Shown here: in pieces, positions 1-7,302 of the stretch
Position numbering within the stretch: the stretch's first letter is position 1
How the letters are laid out: every line of letters starts with the position of its first letter
Assembly (NCBI RefSeq): GCF_023373525.1
Contig: NZ_CP097218.1
Coordinates: forward strand, 2,914,001-2,978,000
Direction of reading: 5' to 3'
DNA from: Brachybacterium kimchii
Lineage (GTDB): Bacteria > Actinomycetota > Actinomycetes > Actinomycetales > Dermabacteraceae
Length of the DNA: 64,000 nt
The notes under the pieces: model-generated
The model's database searches: none
What the model was told of the DNA's origin: nothing
Seen by the model: the letters and a program-made list of their open reading frames with translations, nothing else
Made by a program: the position numbers and the translations under genes

Positions 1-103
1 GAGAGGACGGCAGTCAGGGGCCGGCGCGCGCGGGGCCACCGGATCGCTGGGGGCTGCGATGGGGGTCCGGGGCTCGTCGTGGGAACGCCGGAGCGTGCGG
101 CTG

Positions 104-643
104 TCAGGGATGGATGTAGCTCATCCCCGGCAGGTCCTGCACGACGCGGGAGTCGAACACGCCGACTCCGCCGCCGAGCTCGGGCGGCCCGTTCATCTCG
201 GTGATGTGCACCCCGGCGTCGTCCACCGCGTCGACCCACGCGACGTGACCGTAGTTCGGGTCCGCACCCTGCACCCCGGCTTCGAAGACGACGATCGCAT
301 GGACCTTCGCGTCGGCGGAGACGCTCAGTCCTGCTGCCCCGGCGGCATCGTCCCACTGCGCGGCGTTGCCGGTCAGCGCGGGGAAGTAGCCGTACTGCTC
401 ACGGAACTTCTGTGCCGCGCCCTCGGTGCACTGGCCGGAGAGTCCCGGGTTGCTCGTGCCGTGCACGGGCTCCGCCGACGCGCGGGTCGCCGGCAGCGCG
501 GTCACGCCGACGCCGGCCAGAGCCGTGACGCCGAGGCCCATGAGCAGGTGGCGTCGTGTCGGCTTCGCAGTGCACCGTGCGTCCACAGTGGAAGTCTGAG
601 TCGCGCAGTCCATGTCTGGTGCGTTCGTCGCGATCTCCGTCAT
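104..643 (-). CDS. Tat-exported CHAP-domain protein (putative peptidoglycan amidase/peptidase)
   Basis: About 179 residues. The N-terminus has a twin-arginine signal (KPTRRHLLMG then a hydrophobic stretch ending near ATRASA). The mature part looks like a CHAP domain: a Cys after SGQ (SGQCTEGAAQKF), then HVAWVDAV and ITEMNG, the usual Cys/His/Asn-Glu arrangement of NlpC/CHAP wall hydrolases. I chose the ATG at 643 because AGGAAGGA lies just upstream; a longer reading frame to 793 would run through the upstream gene. It sits 26 bp after another Tat-exported wall-acting gene in the same direction, so the two are probably co-transcribed. CHAP families cleave peptidoglycan cross-bridges or the amide bond; the exact cut here is not known. 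Confidence 0.75.
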   Translation of the reverse strand: MTEIATNAPDMDCATQTSTVDARCTAKPTRRHLLMGLGVTALAGVGVTALPATRASAEPVHGTSNPGLSGQCTEGAAQKFREQYGYFPALTGNAAQWDDAAGAAGLSVSADAKVHAIVVFEAGVQGADPNYGHVAWVDAVDDAGVHITEMNGPPELGGGVGVFDSRVVQDLPGMSYIHP

Positions 644-669
644 GCTGCTGTCCTTCCTCTCGTCCTCGG

Positions 670-1266
670 TCATCCCGTGAACGGGGCGATCGAGCCCCAG
701 GTGTTGTAGATGTCGGTGGCTGCGGCGGCCCAGTCCTGGTAACGGGGCTTGAGGTCTTCTCGTGGGCTCTGCACCGCGGAGGCGGCCTCCCACAGCGACA
801 TGTCCTCCCAGCCCGCCGTCTGGAGCAGGCCGTTGTTGTTCGTGTGCTCAGAGCCGGGGACCCCGTAGAACGCCTTGGTGGCCAGGAGCTTGTGGCAGAC
901 CTGGCTGTGGGTTCCCCAGCCCGCGGCGGGGCGCTGCTGGAAGAGGCCCCCGGAGTCGGCGTCCAGGGCCGCGTGGATGTTCAGCAGCATGGATTCGCGG
1001 ATCGCCGTGGCGAGCGCGACCTCGATGCCGAACCGGGGGATGTCGTGGCCCTTGCCCACGGCCATGATCAGCTTGGCGTTGTCGACCTGCGCGTCGAGCA
1101 TGGCGTCGATCTTGATGTCCCCTGTGTACTGCGCACCCTCGTCGCGGGTGAAGAAGGCTTCATCGAACGTCGGGTCCGCTGCGAGAGCGGGGGCGGCGCC
1201 CGCGAGGGTGATCGCGCCGATCGCTCCTCCGATCAGCAGGCCCCTGCGCGTCATCGGGTGAGTCAT
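670..1266 (-). CDS. Tat-exported lysozyme/transglycosylase-like protein
   Basis: About 198 residues. It starts with a twin-arginine signal (MTRRGLLIGG, hydrophobic region, cleavage near AALAADP). The mature part has ALATAIRESML, with a Glu in the usual catalytic place of the lysozyme/transglycosylase fold, followed by DADSGGLFQQRP and GWGT, a signature I know from actinobacterial exported muralytic proteins. GGAAGGA upstream fits the ATG at 1266; a GTG one codon earlier is also possible. It is followed 26 bp later by a CHAP-domain gene. Together they could cut glycan strand and peptide of peptidoglycan. Glycosidase activity is inferred from the motif only. Confidence 0.65.
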   Translation of the reverse strand: MTHPMTRRGLLIGGAIGAITLAGAAPALAADPTFDEAFFTRDEGAQYTGDIKIDAMLDAQVDNAKLIMAVGKGHDIPRFGIEVALATAIRESMLLNIHAALDADSGGLFQQRPAAGWGTHSQVCHKLLATKAFYGVPGSEHTNNNGLLQTAGWEDMSLWEAASAVQSPREDLKPRYQDWAAAATDIYNTWGSIAPFTG

Positions 1267-1357
1267 CACGGTCCTTCCGTCGAGCGGTCATCTCTGACAT
1301 CCGGAAGTCTTCTCCGGCGCTCTCGCCCGCACCATCGGACCGAGGCCGACTTCTGCA

Positions 1358-1379
1358 CGGCGGGTCCTAGGACCCGCCG
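1358..1379. promoter_or_regulatory. 22-bp perfect palindrome between divergent genes
   Basis: A perfect palindrome with 11-bp arms (CGGCGGGTCCT and its complement), no loop, in the 150-bp gap between the lysozyme-like gene (minus) and the PH-like membrane protein (plus). It ends 25 bp before the -10 box TACGCT of the rightward gene, so it borders the -35 region. This suits an operator; a bidirectional transcript hairpin is the alternative. Confidence 0.35.
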
Positions 1380-1404
1380 CACCGGATGGCGCCCCACGCA
1401 GGCC

Positions 1405-1410
1405 TACGCT
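1405..1410 (+). promoter_or_regulatory. Leaderless-type -10 box
   Basis: TACGCT six bases before the ATG at 1417, with no Shine-Dalgarno sequence. This is the TAnnnT spacing typical of leaderless mRNAs and is the reason for choosing that start. Confidence 0.45.
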
Positions 1411-1416
1411 GTGCGC

Positions 1417-1959
1417 ATGCACCTGGAGTGGGAGGCACTGCTCCCGGCGGCCCTGAAGTACCTGCTCGTGCTGGGCGTGATGCTCGGCGTCGGAGTCACG
1501 AGCTCGATCATCGTGCGCTGGCGCAGTCGGCCCGACGCGCACCGCCGCCCGCAGGACCCCGTGCGCCGGCGGATGCCGCTGCTGGGGCCGATCGCCGGGC
1601 TGCTGATCCTCCTGCTCGGCGCGCTCATCGGCCTGGTCGGGACGACGGAGGACGCCGACCCCGAGAACGGGCGGCAGATGATGATCGCGGGCCCGAGCAT
1701 GATGCTGCTGGGCCTCGTGCTGCTGGTGCTCTACCTCGTGGTCTACGTGGAGGCGACGCCCACGGCCTTCACCATGCGAGGCATCCTCGGGCGCACGCGC
1801 ACGATCTCCTACGAGGACATCGTGTCGATCACCGACAAGCACTCCTGGGGCGCCCCGGTGGTCGAGGTCCGAGGGCGCTCGGGCAAGCGCATCCAGGCGG
1901 GCCCGATCATGTTCGACTGGTCCCACTATCAGCGGTGGCAGGCGGCGCGGACGCAGTAG
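1417..1959 (+). CDS. Membrane protein with PH-like cytoplasmic domain
   Basis: About 180 residues. Three hydrophobic segments (roughly residues 9-30, 50-66 and 85-104) are followed by a soluble C-terminal domain with alternating beta-strand character (TPTAFTMRGILGRTRTISYEDI, VVEVRGRSGK). This resembles bacterial PH-like domain proteins of unknown role. A frame extending to 556 is open but overlaps genes on the other strand and has no start signal. TACGCT six bases upstream of the ATG at 1417 supports a leaderless start; GTG at 1411 is a weaker alternative. The next gene begins ten bases after the stop. Function unknown. Confidence 0.65.
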   Translation: MHLEWEALLPAALKYLLVLGVMLGVGVTSSIIVRWRSRPDAHRRPQDPVRRRMPLLGPIAGLLILLLGALIGLVGTTEDADPENGRQMMIAGPSMMLLGLVLLVLYLVVYVEATPTAFTMRGILGRTRTISYEDIVSITDKHSWGAPVVEVRGRSGKRIQAGPIMFDWSHYQRWQAARTQ

Positions 1960-1962
1960 GCT
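1957..1962 (+). promoter_or_regulatory. Leaderless-type -10 box overlapping the previous stop codon
   Basis: TAGGCT, formed partly by the stop codon of the upstream gene, lies seven bases before the ATG at 1970. It could start a separate leaderless transcript. Confidence 0.35.
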
Positions 1963-1969
1963 CGTGCTC

Positions 1970-2350
1970 ATGAAGGGACAGCGACTCGGGATGCTCAGCC
2001 TCCGGCTCGACGCGCTCTACTGCCTCGTCCTCGGCGTCATCGTCGCCGCGGCCTCGCCACTCATCTCCACGGCGACGTCGCTGCCCACCTGGCTCGTCGC
2101 CGCTGCCGGCGTCGCGGTGGTGGTGTGGGCGGGAGCGGTCGAGTGGATGCGCTCGAGGCTGCACCTCCGCACCGCGCTGCGCATCGTGATGACCGCCAAC
2201 GTGGCCGCAACGCTCGCCGTGGCCGCCGTGTCCTTCACGGCGGCCGCAGTCTTCACCGTTCTGGTGATCCTCGCGATCGCGGTCGATGTCGCCGCCTTCG
2301 CAGGCAGTCAGGCTCTGGCCCTCGGCAGGCTGCGCACCCGCGCATCGTGA
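1970..2350 (+). CDS. Small integral membrane protein, four predicted helices
   Basis: About 126 residues, mostly hydrophobic, with four likely membrane helices (about residues 11-30, 37-56, 68-86 and 90-112) joined by short Arg-rich loops (EWMRSRLHLRTAL). I do not recognise a family with confidence; it has the look of the small uncharacterised membrane proteins common in actinobacteria. The ATG at 1970 is preferred over a GTG at 1964 because of the TAGGCT box seven bases upstream. It follows the PH-like membrane protein by ten bases and may share its transcript. Confidence 0.6.
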   Translation: MKGQRLGMLSLRLDALYCLVLGVIVAAASPLISTATSLPTWLVAAAGVAVVVWAGAVEWMRSRLHLRTALRIVMTANVAATLAVAAVSFTAAAVFTVLVILAIAVDVAAFAGSQALALGRLRTRAS

Positions 2351-2470
2351 GCAGCTAGCCCTTCTCCTCGACGCCCGACGGCTCATTCGGCGCGGATCGC
2401 CCGCACGCCTGCCGCCGGGACGGCCCCACCGCGAAGCTCCCACCATGGCTCGCACCCCGCAGCGACAGGA

Positions 2471-3172
2471 CTACCGCGAGCCCGAATCGTCGCGTCGCTC
2501 TCCACGCAGACGGGTCAGCCACGAGAGCAGCAGCGCGGACTCCGCCTCCCCGAGGACGTCCGGCGCAGCCGCGACGATCTCGATCGTCGCGGCCACAGGA
2601 TCCGTGGAGTCGCGGGCAGTGCCGGTGATGGCGGCGATGACTCCCTCGCGGACGGCGGCGGACAGCTCCGGATCAGGCTGCGCCAGGACGATATGTCGCA
2701 GCGTCACCCCGATGTTGGCGACCAGGACATGGGCCGCGGCCTGGTCGGACGGCACCGCGAGGCGACCCTGCTCGGCCGCACGCGCCGTCAGCCCTCGGAG
2801 GATCTCGCTCGGGCGGGACTGCGCCTCCGGGGAATGGCCGGGCCGGACCTTGCCGTACATGAGCGTGTAGAAGCCGGGGTTCTCCAGGCCGAACGCCACA
2901 TGCGCATCCCATCCCGACCGGATGTCCTGGATGGGATCGCCGGAGGATCCCATCGATTCCTTCTGGCCCAGGTACACGTCGAAGCCGTGCTCGACGACGG
3001 CGTCGATCAGCCCCTGCTTGGAGCCGAAGAAGTGGTACAGCGTCGGCATCTTCACGCCGACGGCGTCGCACACCGCGCGCAGCGAGAAGTCCTCACCGGG
3101 ACTGGCGGCGATGAGCTCCGCCGCAGCGGAGATCAGGCGCTCCCGTGTACCGCTTCCCTCATGCTCTGTCAT
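2471..3172 (-). CDS. TetR/AcrR-family transcriptional regulator
   Basis: 233 residues. The N-terminal helix-turn-helix is clear (TRERLISAAAELI, FSLRAVCDAVGVKMPTLYHFF), followed by a variable ligand-binding domain with GFYTLMYG. It is divergent from an SDR dehydrogenase gene, a common arrangement in which the repressor controls the neighbour and itself. TAATGT lies six bases before its ATG, so it may be leaderless, and a 16-bp imperfect palindrome (3178-3193) overlaps that box. The ligand is unknown; the SDR substrate or product is a reasonable guess. Confidence 0.85.
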   Translation of the reverse strand: MTEHEGSGTRERLISAAAELIAASPGEDFSLRAVCDAVGVKMPTLYHFFGSKQGLIDAVVEHGFDVYLGQKESMGSSGDPIQDIRSGWDAHVAFGLENPGFYTLMYGKVRPGHSPEAQSRPSEILRGLTARAAEQGRLAVPSDQAAAHVLVANIGVTLRHIVLAQPDPELSAAVREGVIAAITGTARDSTDPVAATIEIVAAAPDVLGEAESALLLSWLTRLRGERRDDSGSR

Positions 3173-3177
3173 GCTGC

Positions 3178-3193
3178 TACATTACCTACTGTA
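3178..3193. promoter_or_regulatory. Candidate TetR operator, imperfect palindrome over the TetR -10 box
   Basis: TACATTACCTACTGTA has 8-bp arms that match at six of eight positions. It overlaps TAATGT (3179-3184 on the minus strand), the likely -10 box of the leaderless TetR gene, and lies about 45 bp before the SDR start. The position suits autorepression and control of the divergent SDR gene. Confidence 0.4.
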
Positions 3194-3236
3194 TCGCCGC
3201 TATGGCGTTACATATCTACGACATGGAGGTTGCGAG

Positions 3237-3992
3237 ATGACGGATCCGACCCTTGCAGGCAAGAACGTCCTCATCGCCGGCGGCGCGAAGAACCTGGGCG
3301 GCCTGATCGCCCGGCAGGCCGCGCAGGCCGGCGCGAACGTCGCCATCCACTACAACTCCGATGCCAGTCGGGCCGATGCGGAGGAGACTCGCGCCGCGGT
3401 GCGCGAGGCCGGAGGGCGGGCCGAGATCTTCCAGGGAGACCTGACGGTCCCCGCCAACATCGCCCGGCTCTTCACCGACGCGGAGAAGGAGATCGGCACG
3501 ATCGACGTCGCTGTGAACACGGCCGGCAAGGTGCTGCGCAAGCCGATCGTCGAGACCACCGAAGCCGAGTACGACTCGATGTTCGACATCAACGCGAAGG
3601 CCGCCTACTTCTTCATCCAGGAGGCCGGCAAGCACGTCGCGGACAACGGCAAGATCATCACGATCGTCACCGCCCTGCTGGCAGCCTTCACGGACGGCTA
3701 CTCCACGTACGCTGGCGGAAAGGCGCCGGTGGAGCACTTCACCCGCGCCGCGGCCAAGGAGTTCGCCGAGCGCGGCATCTCCGTGACGGCCGTGGCCCCC
3801 GGCCCGATGGATACGCCGTTCTTCTACGGTCAGGAGACCCCGGACCGCGTCGAGTTCCACAAGTCGCAGGCGATGGGCAACCAGCTCACGCAGATCGAGG
3901 ACATCGCTCCGATCGTCCGATTCCTCGCCACCGAGGGCTGGTGGATCACCGGCCAGACCATCTTCGCCAACGGCGGCTACACCACCCGCTGA
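3237..3992 (+). CDS. SDR-family NAD(P)-dependent oxidoreductase
   Basis: 251 residues, the usual length for a classical short-chain dehydrogenase. It has a nucleotide-binding GGAKNLGG near the N-terminus, VNTAGK (the NNAG-like strand motif), YAGGK (catalytic Tyr and Lys), and the C-terminal ITGQTIFANGG. The residue 13 before the Tyr, normally the catalytic Ser, is Thr, and the glycine-rich loop departs from TGxxxGxG. GGAGG seven bases before the ATG sets the start. It is followed 27 bp later by an NTF2-like protein and is divergent from a TetR regulator, suggesting an inducible two-gene unit. Substrate unknown. Confidence 0.85.
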   Translation: MTDPTLAGKNVLIAGGAKNLGGLIARQAAQAGANVAIHYNSDASRADAEETRAAVREAGGRAEIFQGDLTVPANIARLFTDAEKEIGTIDVAVNTAGKVLRKPIVETTEAEYDSMFDINAKAAYFFIQEAGKHVADNGKIITIVTALLAAFTDGYSTYAGGKAPVEHFTRAAAKEFAERGISVTAVAPGPMDTPFFYGQETPDRVEFHKSQAMGNQLTQIEDIAPIVRFLATEGWWITGQTIFANGGYTTR

Positions 3993-4019
3993 CAGCGCCC
4001 CTCACGACAGGAGACACCG

Positions 4020-4346
4020 ATGACCGACACCATTCCTGAGCCCGTGGCCTCGTTCCTCGAAGCCGTGATGGCACGCGACACGACCGCATTCACGCAGGCG
4101 TTCACCGCGAACCCCACCGTCGACGACTGGGGCAAGGTGCTCACCGGGTTCGATGAGATCCATGCATGGAGCGACAAGGAGTTCATCGGCTCCGCTCCCA
4201 CCCTCGCCATCACCTCCGTCACCACCGCCGGCGACTCGGTCACGGTCGTCGGCGACTGGCGCTCTCGACACGCCAACGGCCCGTCGAGCTTCCGCTTCGA
4301 CCTCGAGGGCGACAAGATCGCCACGATGACGATCCGCGAAGGCTGA
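4020..4346 (+). CDS. NTF2/SnoaL-like small protein
   Basis: 108 residues with the pattern of the NTF2-like cone fold: an N-terminal helix pair (VASFLEAVMARDTTAFTQAF), then WSDKEFIG and a run of beta strands (LAITSVTTAGDSVTVVGDW, SFRFDLEGDKIATMTIREG). Such proteins are small isomerases, hydrolases or ligand carriers. AGGAGA precedes the ATG. It lies 27 bp behind the SDR gene in the same direction, so it probably acts in the same small pathway. I cannot name an active-site residue. Confidence 0.7.
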   Translation: MTDTIPEPVASFLEAVMARDTTAFTQAFTANPTVDDWGKVLTGFDEIHAWSDKEFIGSAPTLAITSVTTAGDSVTVVGDWRSRHANGPSSFRFDLEGDKIATMTIREG

Positions 4347-4349
4347 CCC

Positions 4350-4377
4350 GGCGTCTACCCCGAACCCTGCCGACGCC
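4350..4377. terminator. Weak hairpin between convergent NTF2-like gene and hutH
   Basis: GGCGTC and GACGCC form a six-base-pair stem with a 16-base loop in the 39-bp gap between convergent genes. There is no T-run. This is only a modest terminator candidate. Confidence 0.25.
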
Positions 4378-4385
4378 GACCCGCG

Positions 4386-5963
4386 TCACCCCAGCTTCCC
4401 CACGACCCCCTCGACCGCGGCGAGCACCGACCCGTCGGCCAGCAGCTCCTCGGCGGCGGCGATGTCGGGCGCGAGGAACCGGTCGGGGCCGGGACCCTCG
4501 ACCCTCTCGCGCAGCACCGCGATCGCGGCGGCCGACGCCTCGGAGGGCGCGAGCGGGGCGCGCAGGTCGATCGCGCGGGAGGCCGTGAGCAGCTCGATCG
4601 CGAGCACGCGGCGCAGGCAGTCCACGGAGCGACGAAGCTTCCGGGCGGCGTGCCAGCCCATCGACACGTGGTCCTCCTGCATGGCGGAGGACGGGATCGA
4701 GTCGACGCTCGCGGGCACGGCGAGGCGCTTCATCTCTGAGACCAGGGCGGCCTGCGTGTACTGGGCGATCATGAACCCGGAGTCCACGCCGGGGTCGTCG
4801 GCCAGGAACGGCGGCAGCCCGTGCGAGCGGGACTTGTCGAGCATGCGGTCGCTGCGGCGCTCGGAGATCGAGGCGAGGTCGGCGGCGACCACGGCCAGGA
4901 AGTCCAGCACGTAGGCGACGGGCGCGCCGTGGAAGTTGCCGTTGGAGGTGACCTCGCCGTCGTCGAGCACCACCGGGTTGTCGATCGCGGCGGCGATCTC
5001 CCTCTCGGCGACGGTGCGCGCGTGGGCGATCGTGTCGCGTGCGCCGCCCGCGACCTGCGGGGCGCAGCGCAGCGAGTAGGCGTCCTGGACGCGGGAGCCC
5101 TCGGCGGCGACGTCGGCGATGATCGGCGACCCCTCGAGCAGAGCGAGGATGTTCGCGGCCGACGCGGCCTGGCCCGGATGGGGACGCAGCGGCATGTGCA
5201 GCTCGGGGCGGAACACGCTGTCGCGCCCGCGCAGGCCCTGCACCGTGAGCGCGGTGGTGAGGTCGGCGATCTTCACGAGCTCCTCGAGGTCGGCGAGGGC
5301 CATGAGCAGCATGCCGAGCATGCCGTCGGTGCCGTTGATGAGCGCCAGGCCCTCCTTCTCCTCGAGCAGCACCGGCTCGATGCCCGCCTCGGCCAACAGC
5401 TCGGGCACGGGGCGCTCGACCCCGTCGGCCCCGCGGGCGCGCCCCTCCCCCATCAGCACGATCGCGCAGTGGGCGAGCGGCGCCAGATCGCCCGAGCAGC
5501 CCAGCGAGCCGAACTCGTGGACGATCGGCGTGATGCCCGCGTTCAGCATCGCGAGCATCGTCTCGAGCACCATCGGGCGCACGCCCGTATGCCCTGTGGC
5601 CAGGGTCTTCGCGCGCAGCAGCATGAGAGCGCGCACCACCTCCGGCTCGACCTCGTCACCGGTGCCGGCGGCGTGGGAGCGGATCAGCGAGCGCTGCAGG
5701 GCGTGGCGCATGGACGGCTCGATCGAGGTGTCCGCGAGCGCCCCGAAACCGGTGGAGACCCCGTAGACCGGCGCGTGGCCGGGGGCGGCGAGGGCGTCGA
5801 TGTGGGCGCGCACCCGGGCGACCTCCTCCCGGGCGGACGGATCGAGCTCGACGCGGGCTCCGCGACGGGCGACGGCGAGGACGTCGGCCGGGGTGAGGTC
5901 GGAGCTCGCGAGGGTGATCGTCTCGCGGGCGTCGGTCGACGCGGGGGCGGGGGCGGTGCTCAT
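4386..5963 (-). CDS. hutH: Histidine ammonia-lyase
   Basis: 525 residues. It removes ammonia from L-histidine to give urocanate, the first step of histidine catabolism, in the cytoplasm. The MIO-forming triad lies in GSLGCSGDLAPLAH (Cys156-Ser157-Gly158), where many family members have Ala-Ser-Gly. YGVSTGFG near residue 67 supplies the conserved catalytic Tyr. It is the last gene of the minus-strand hut operon, 25 bp after hutI, with AAAGGAC upstream of the ATG. The Cys in the first MIO position is, from memory, usual in actinobacterial HutH and should not abolish cyclisation. Very confident identification. Confidence 0.97.
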   Translation of the reverse strand: MSTAPAPASTDARETITLASSDLTPADVLAVARRGARVELDPSAREEVARVRAHIDALAAPGHAPVYGVSTGFGALADTSIEPSMRHALQRSLIRSHAAGTGDEVEPEVVRALMLLRAKTLATGHTGVRPMVLETMLAMLNAGITPIVHEFGSLGCSGDLAPLAHCAIVLMGEGRARGADGVERPVPELLAEAGIEPVLLEEKEGLALINGTDGMLGMLLMALADLEELVKIADLTTALTVQGLRGRDSVFRPELHMPLRPHPGQAASAANILALLEGSPIIADVAAEGSRVQDAYSLRCAPQVAGGARDTIAHARTVAEREIAAAIDNPVVLDDGEVTSNGNFHGAPVAYVLDFLAVVAADLASISERRSDRMLDKSRSHGLPPFLADDPGVDSGFMIAQYTQAALVSEMKRLAVPASVDSIPSSAMQEDHVSMGWHAARKLRRSVDCLRRVLAIELLTASRAIDLRAPLAPSEASAAAIAVLRERVEGPGPDRFLAPDIAAAEELLADGSVLAAVEGVVGKLG

Positions 5964-5988
5964 CGGGGTGGGGTCCTTTCGGGCGGGG

Positions 5989-7302
5989 TCAGGCGACGCG
6001 GCGCCCGCGGCGCCACACCTGGTGGGTCAGCGGCATGCCGGGGCGGTAGGCGAGGTTGATCGCGGCGGGCGCGTCGAGCACGTGCAGGTCGGCGCGCGCG
6101 CCGACGCCCAGGTGGCCGACGTCGGAGCGCCGCAGGGCGAGGGCCCCTCCGCGGGTCGCGGCGCGGATCGCCTCGGCGAGGCTCAGGTGCATCTGCAGCA
6201 CGGCGGTCGCGACGCAGAAGCTCATGGCGCTCGTGTACGAGGTGCCGGGGTTGCAGTTGCTCGCGATCGCGAGGTGCGCTCCCGCATCGAGCAGGTCGCG
6301 TGCGGGCGCGAGCGGGGCGCGCGTGGAGAGATCGCAGGCCGGCAGCACGGTCGCGACCGTCGGCCCCGCATCGACCGCGAGCAGTCCGTCGCTCGCGCCG
6401 GGTCCGACGGGGTCGCCGCCGGGCGCGACGGACCGGCCGACGGTCGCGGCGAGGGCCTCGACATCGGCCGGCTCCAGGTGGTTCAGGTGGTCGACGCTCG
6501 CCGCGTGCTCCTCGACGGCGAGCTGCACGCCGCGCTGCGCGCCGGAGAGCTGGTTGCCATGCACGCGCAGGCCGAGCCCCGCGGCGCGCCCCGCCTCCAG
6601 GACCCGCCGGGAGGCGGCGGTGTCGAAGGCGCCGTCCTCGCAGAACACGTCGATCCAGCGCACGCTCCCGCGGACCTGCTCGAGCATCGGCCCGACCACC
6701 AGGTCCAGGTACTCGGCGGGGCCCGGGCGGCCGTCGGCGCCGTCGTACTCGGAGGGCACCAGGTGGGCCCCCAGGAACGTCGCCTCGTCGAGCGTGCCCT
6801 CCGCGACGAGGCGGGCGGCGAGCGCGGCGGCGCGGGCCTCGTCCGCGACCGTGAGGCCGTAGCCGGTCTTCGTCTCCAGGGTCGTGGTGCCGCCGGCGGC
6901 GGCCTCGCCGATCCGGCCCCTGACCAGCGTCTCCAGGCGGTGATCGTCCGCGGAGCGGGTCGCGTCGGTGGTGACCTGGATGCCGCCGGCGGCGTAGGAC
7001 TGTCCGGCCATGCGGGCCTCGAACTCGGCCGAGCGGTCGCCGTCGAAGACCAGGTGCGTGTGCGAGTCGACCCAGCCCGGCAGCACGGCGCGCCCCTCGA
7101 GGTCGATGCGCTCGTCGGCAGCGGGCGCCGCCGTCGCAGGGCCCGTCCATGCGATGCGGTCGTCCTCGATGACGAGGGCGGCCTCGCGCTGGATCTGCCC
7201 GTCGGCCGCGCCGCGCTCCTTCGAGGCGCCGAGCGGCGCGTCCTCGAACGCGGGGTCCAGGGTCCAGAGCTCGCTGATGCCGGTGAGCAGAGTGGTGGTC
7301 AT
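5989..7302 (-). CDS. hutI: Imidazolonepropionase
   Basis: About 437 residues. It hydrolyses 4-imidazolone-5-propionate to N-formimidoyl-L-glutamate, the third step of histidine breakdown. Amidohydrolase-fold motifs are visible: PGWVDSHTHLVFDGDR (metal-binding His pair), TTTLETKTGYG, RVHGNQLS and ASNCNPGTSY, the last typical of HutI. The start at 7302 overlaps the hutF stop codon by four bases (ATGA), which indicates translational coupling. Longer open frames upstream run inside hutF and are not used. Slightly longer than many HutI proteins because of an Ala/Gly-rich N-terminal part. Confidence 0.96.
   Translation of the reverse strand: MTTTLLTGISELWTLDPAFEDAPLGASKERGAADGQIQREAALVIEDDRIAWTGPATAAPAADERIDLEGRAVLPGWVDSHTHLVFDGDRSAEFEARMAGQSYAAGGIQVTTDATRSADDHRLETLVRGRIGEAAAGGTTTLETKTGYGLTVADEARAAALAARLVAEGTLDEATFLGAHLVPSEYDGADGRPGPAEYLDLVVGPMLEQVRGSVRWIDVFCEDGAFDTAASRRVLEAGRAAGLGLRVHGNQLSGAQRGVQLAVEEHAASVDHLNHLEPADVEALAATVGRSVAPGGDPVGPGASDGLLAVDAGPTVATVLPACDLSTRAPLAPARDLLDAGAHLAIASNCNPGTSYTSAMSFCVATAVLQMHLSLAEAIRAATRGGALALRRSDVGHLGVGARADLHVLDAPAAINLAYRPGMPLTHQVWRRGRRVA

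Noticed and set aside
556..1416. N-terminal extension of the PH-like membrane protein frame back to 556
   Set aside because: It overlaps two minus-strand genes that have clear Tat signals, and a leaderless start at 1417 explains the gene.
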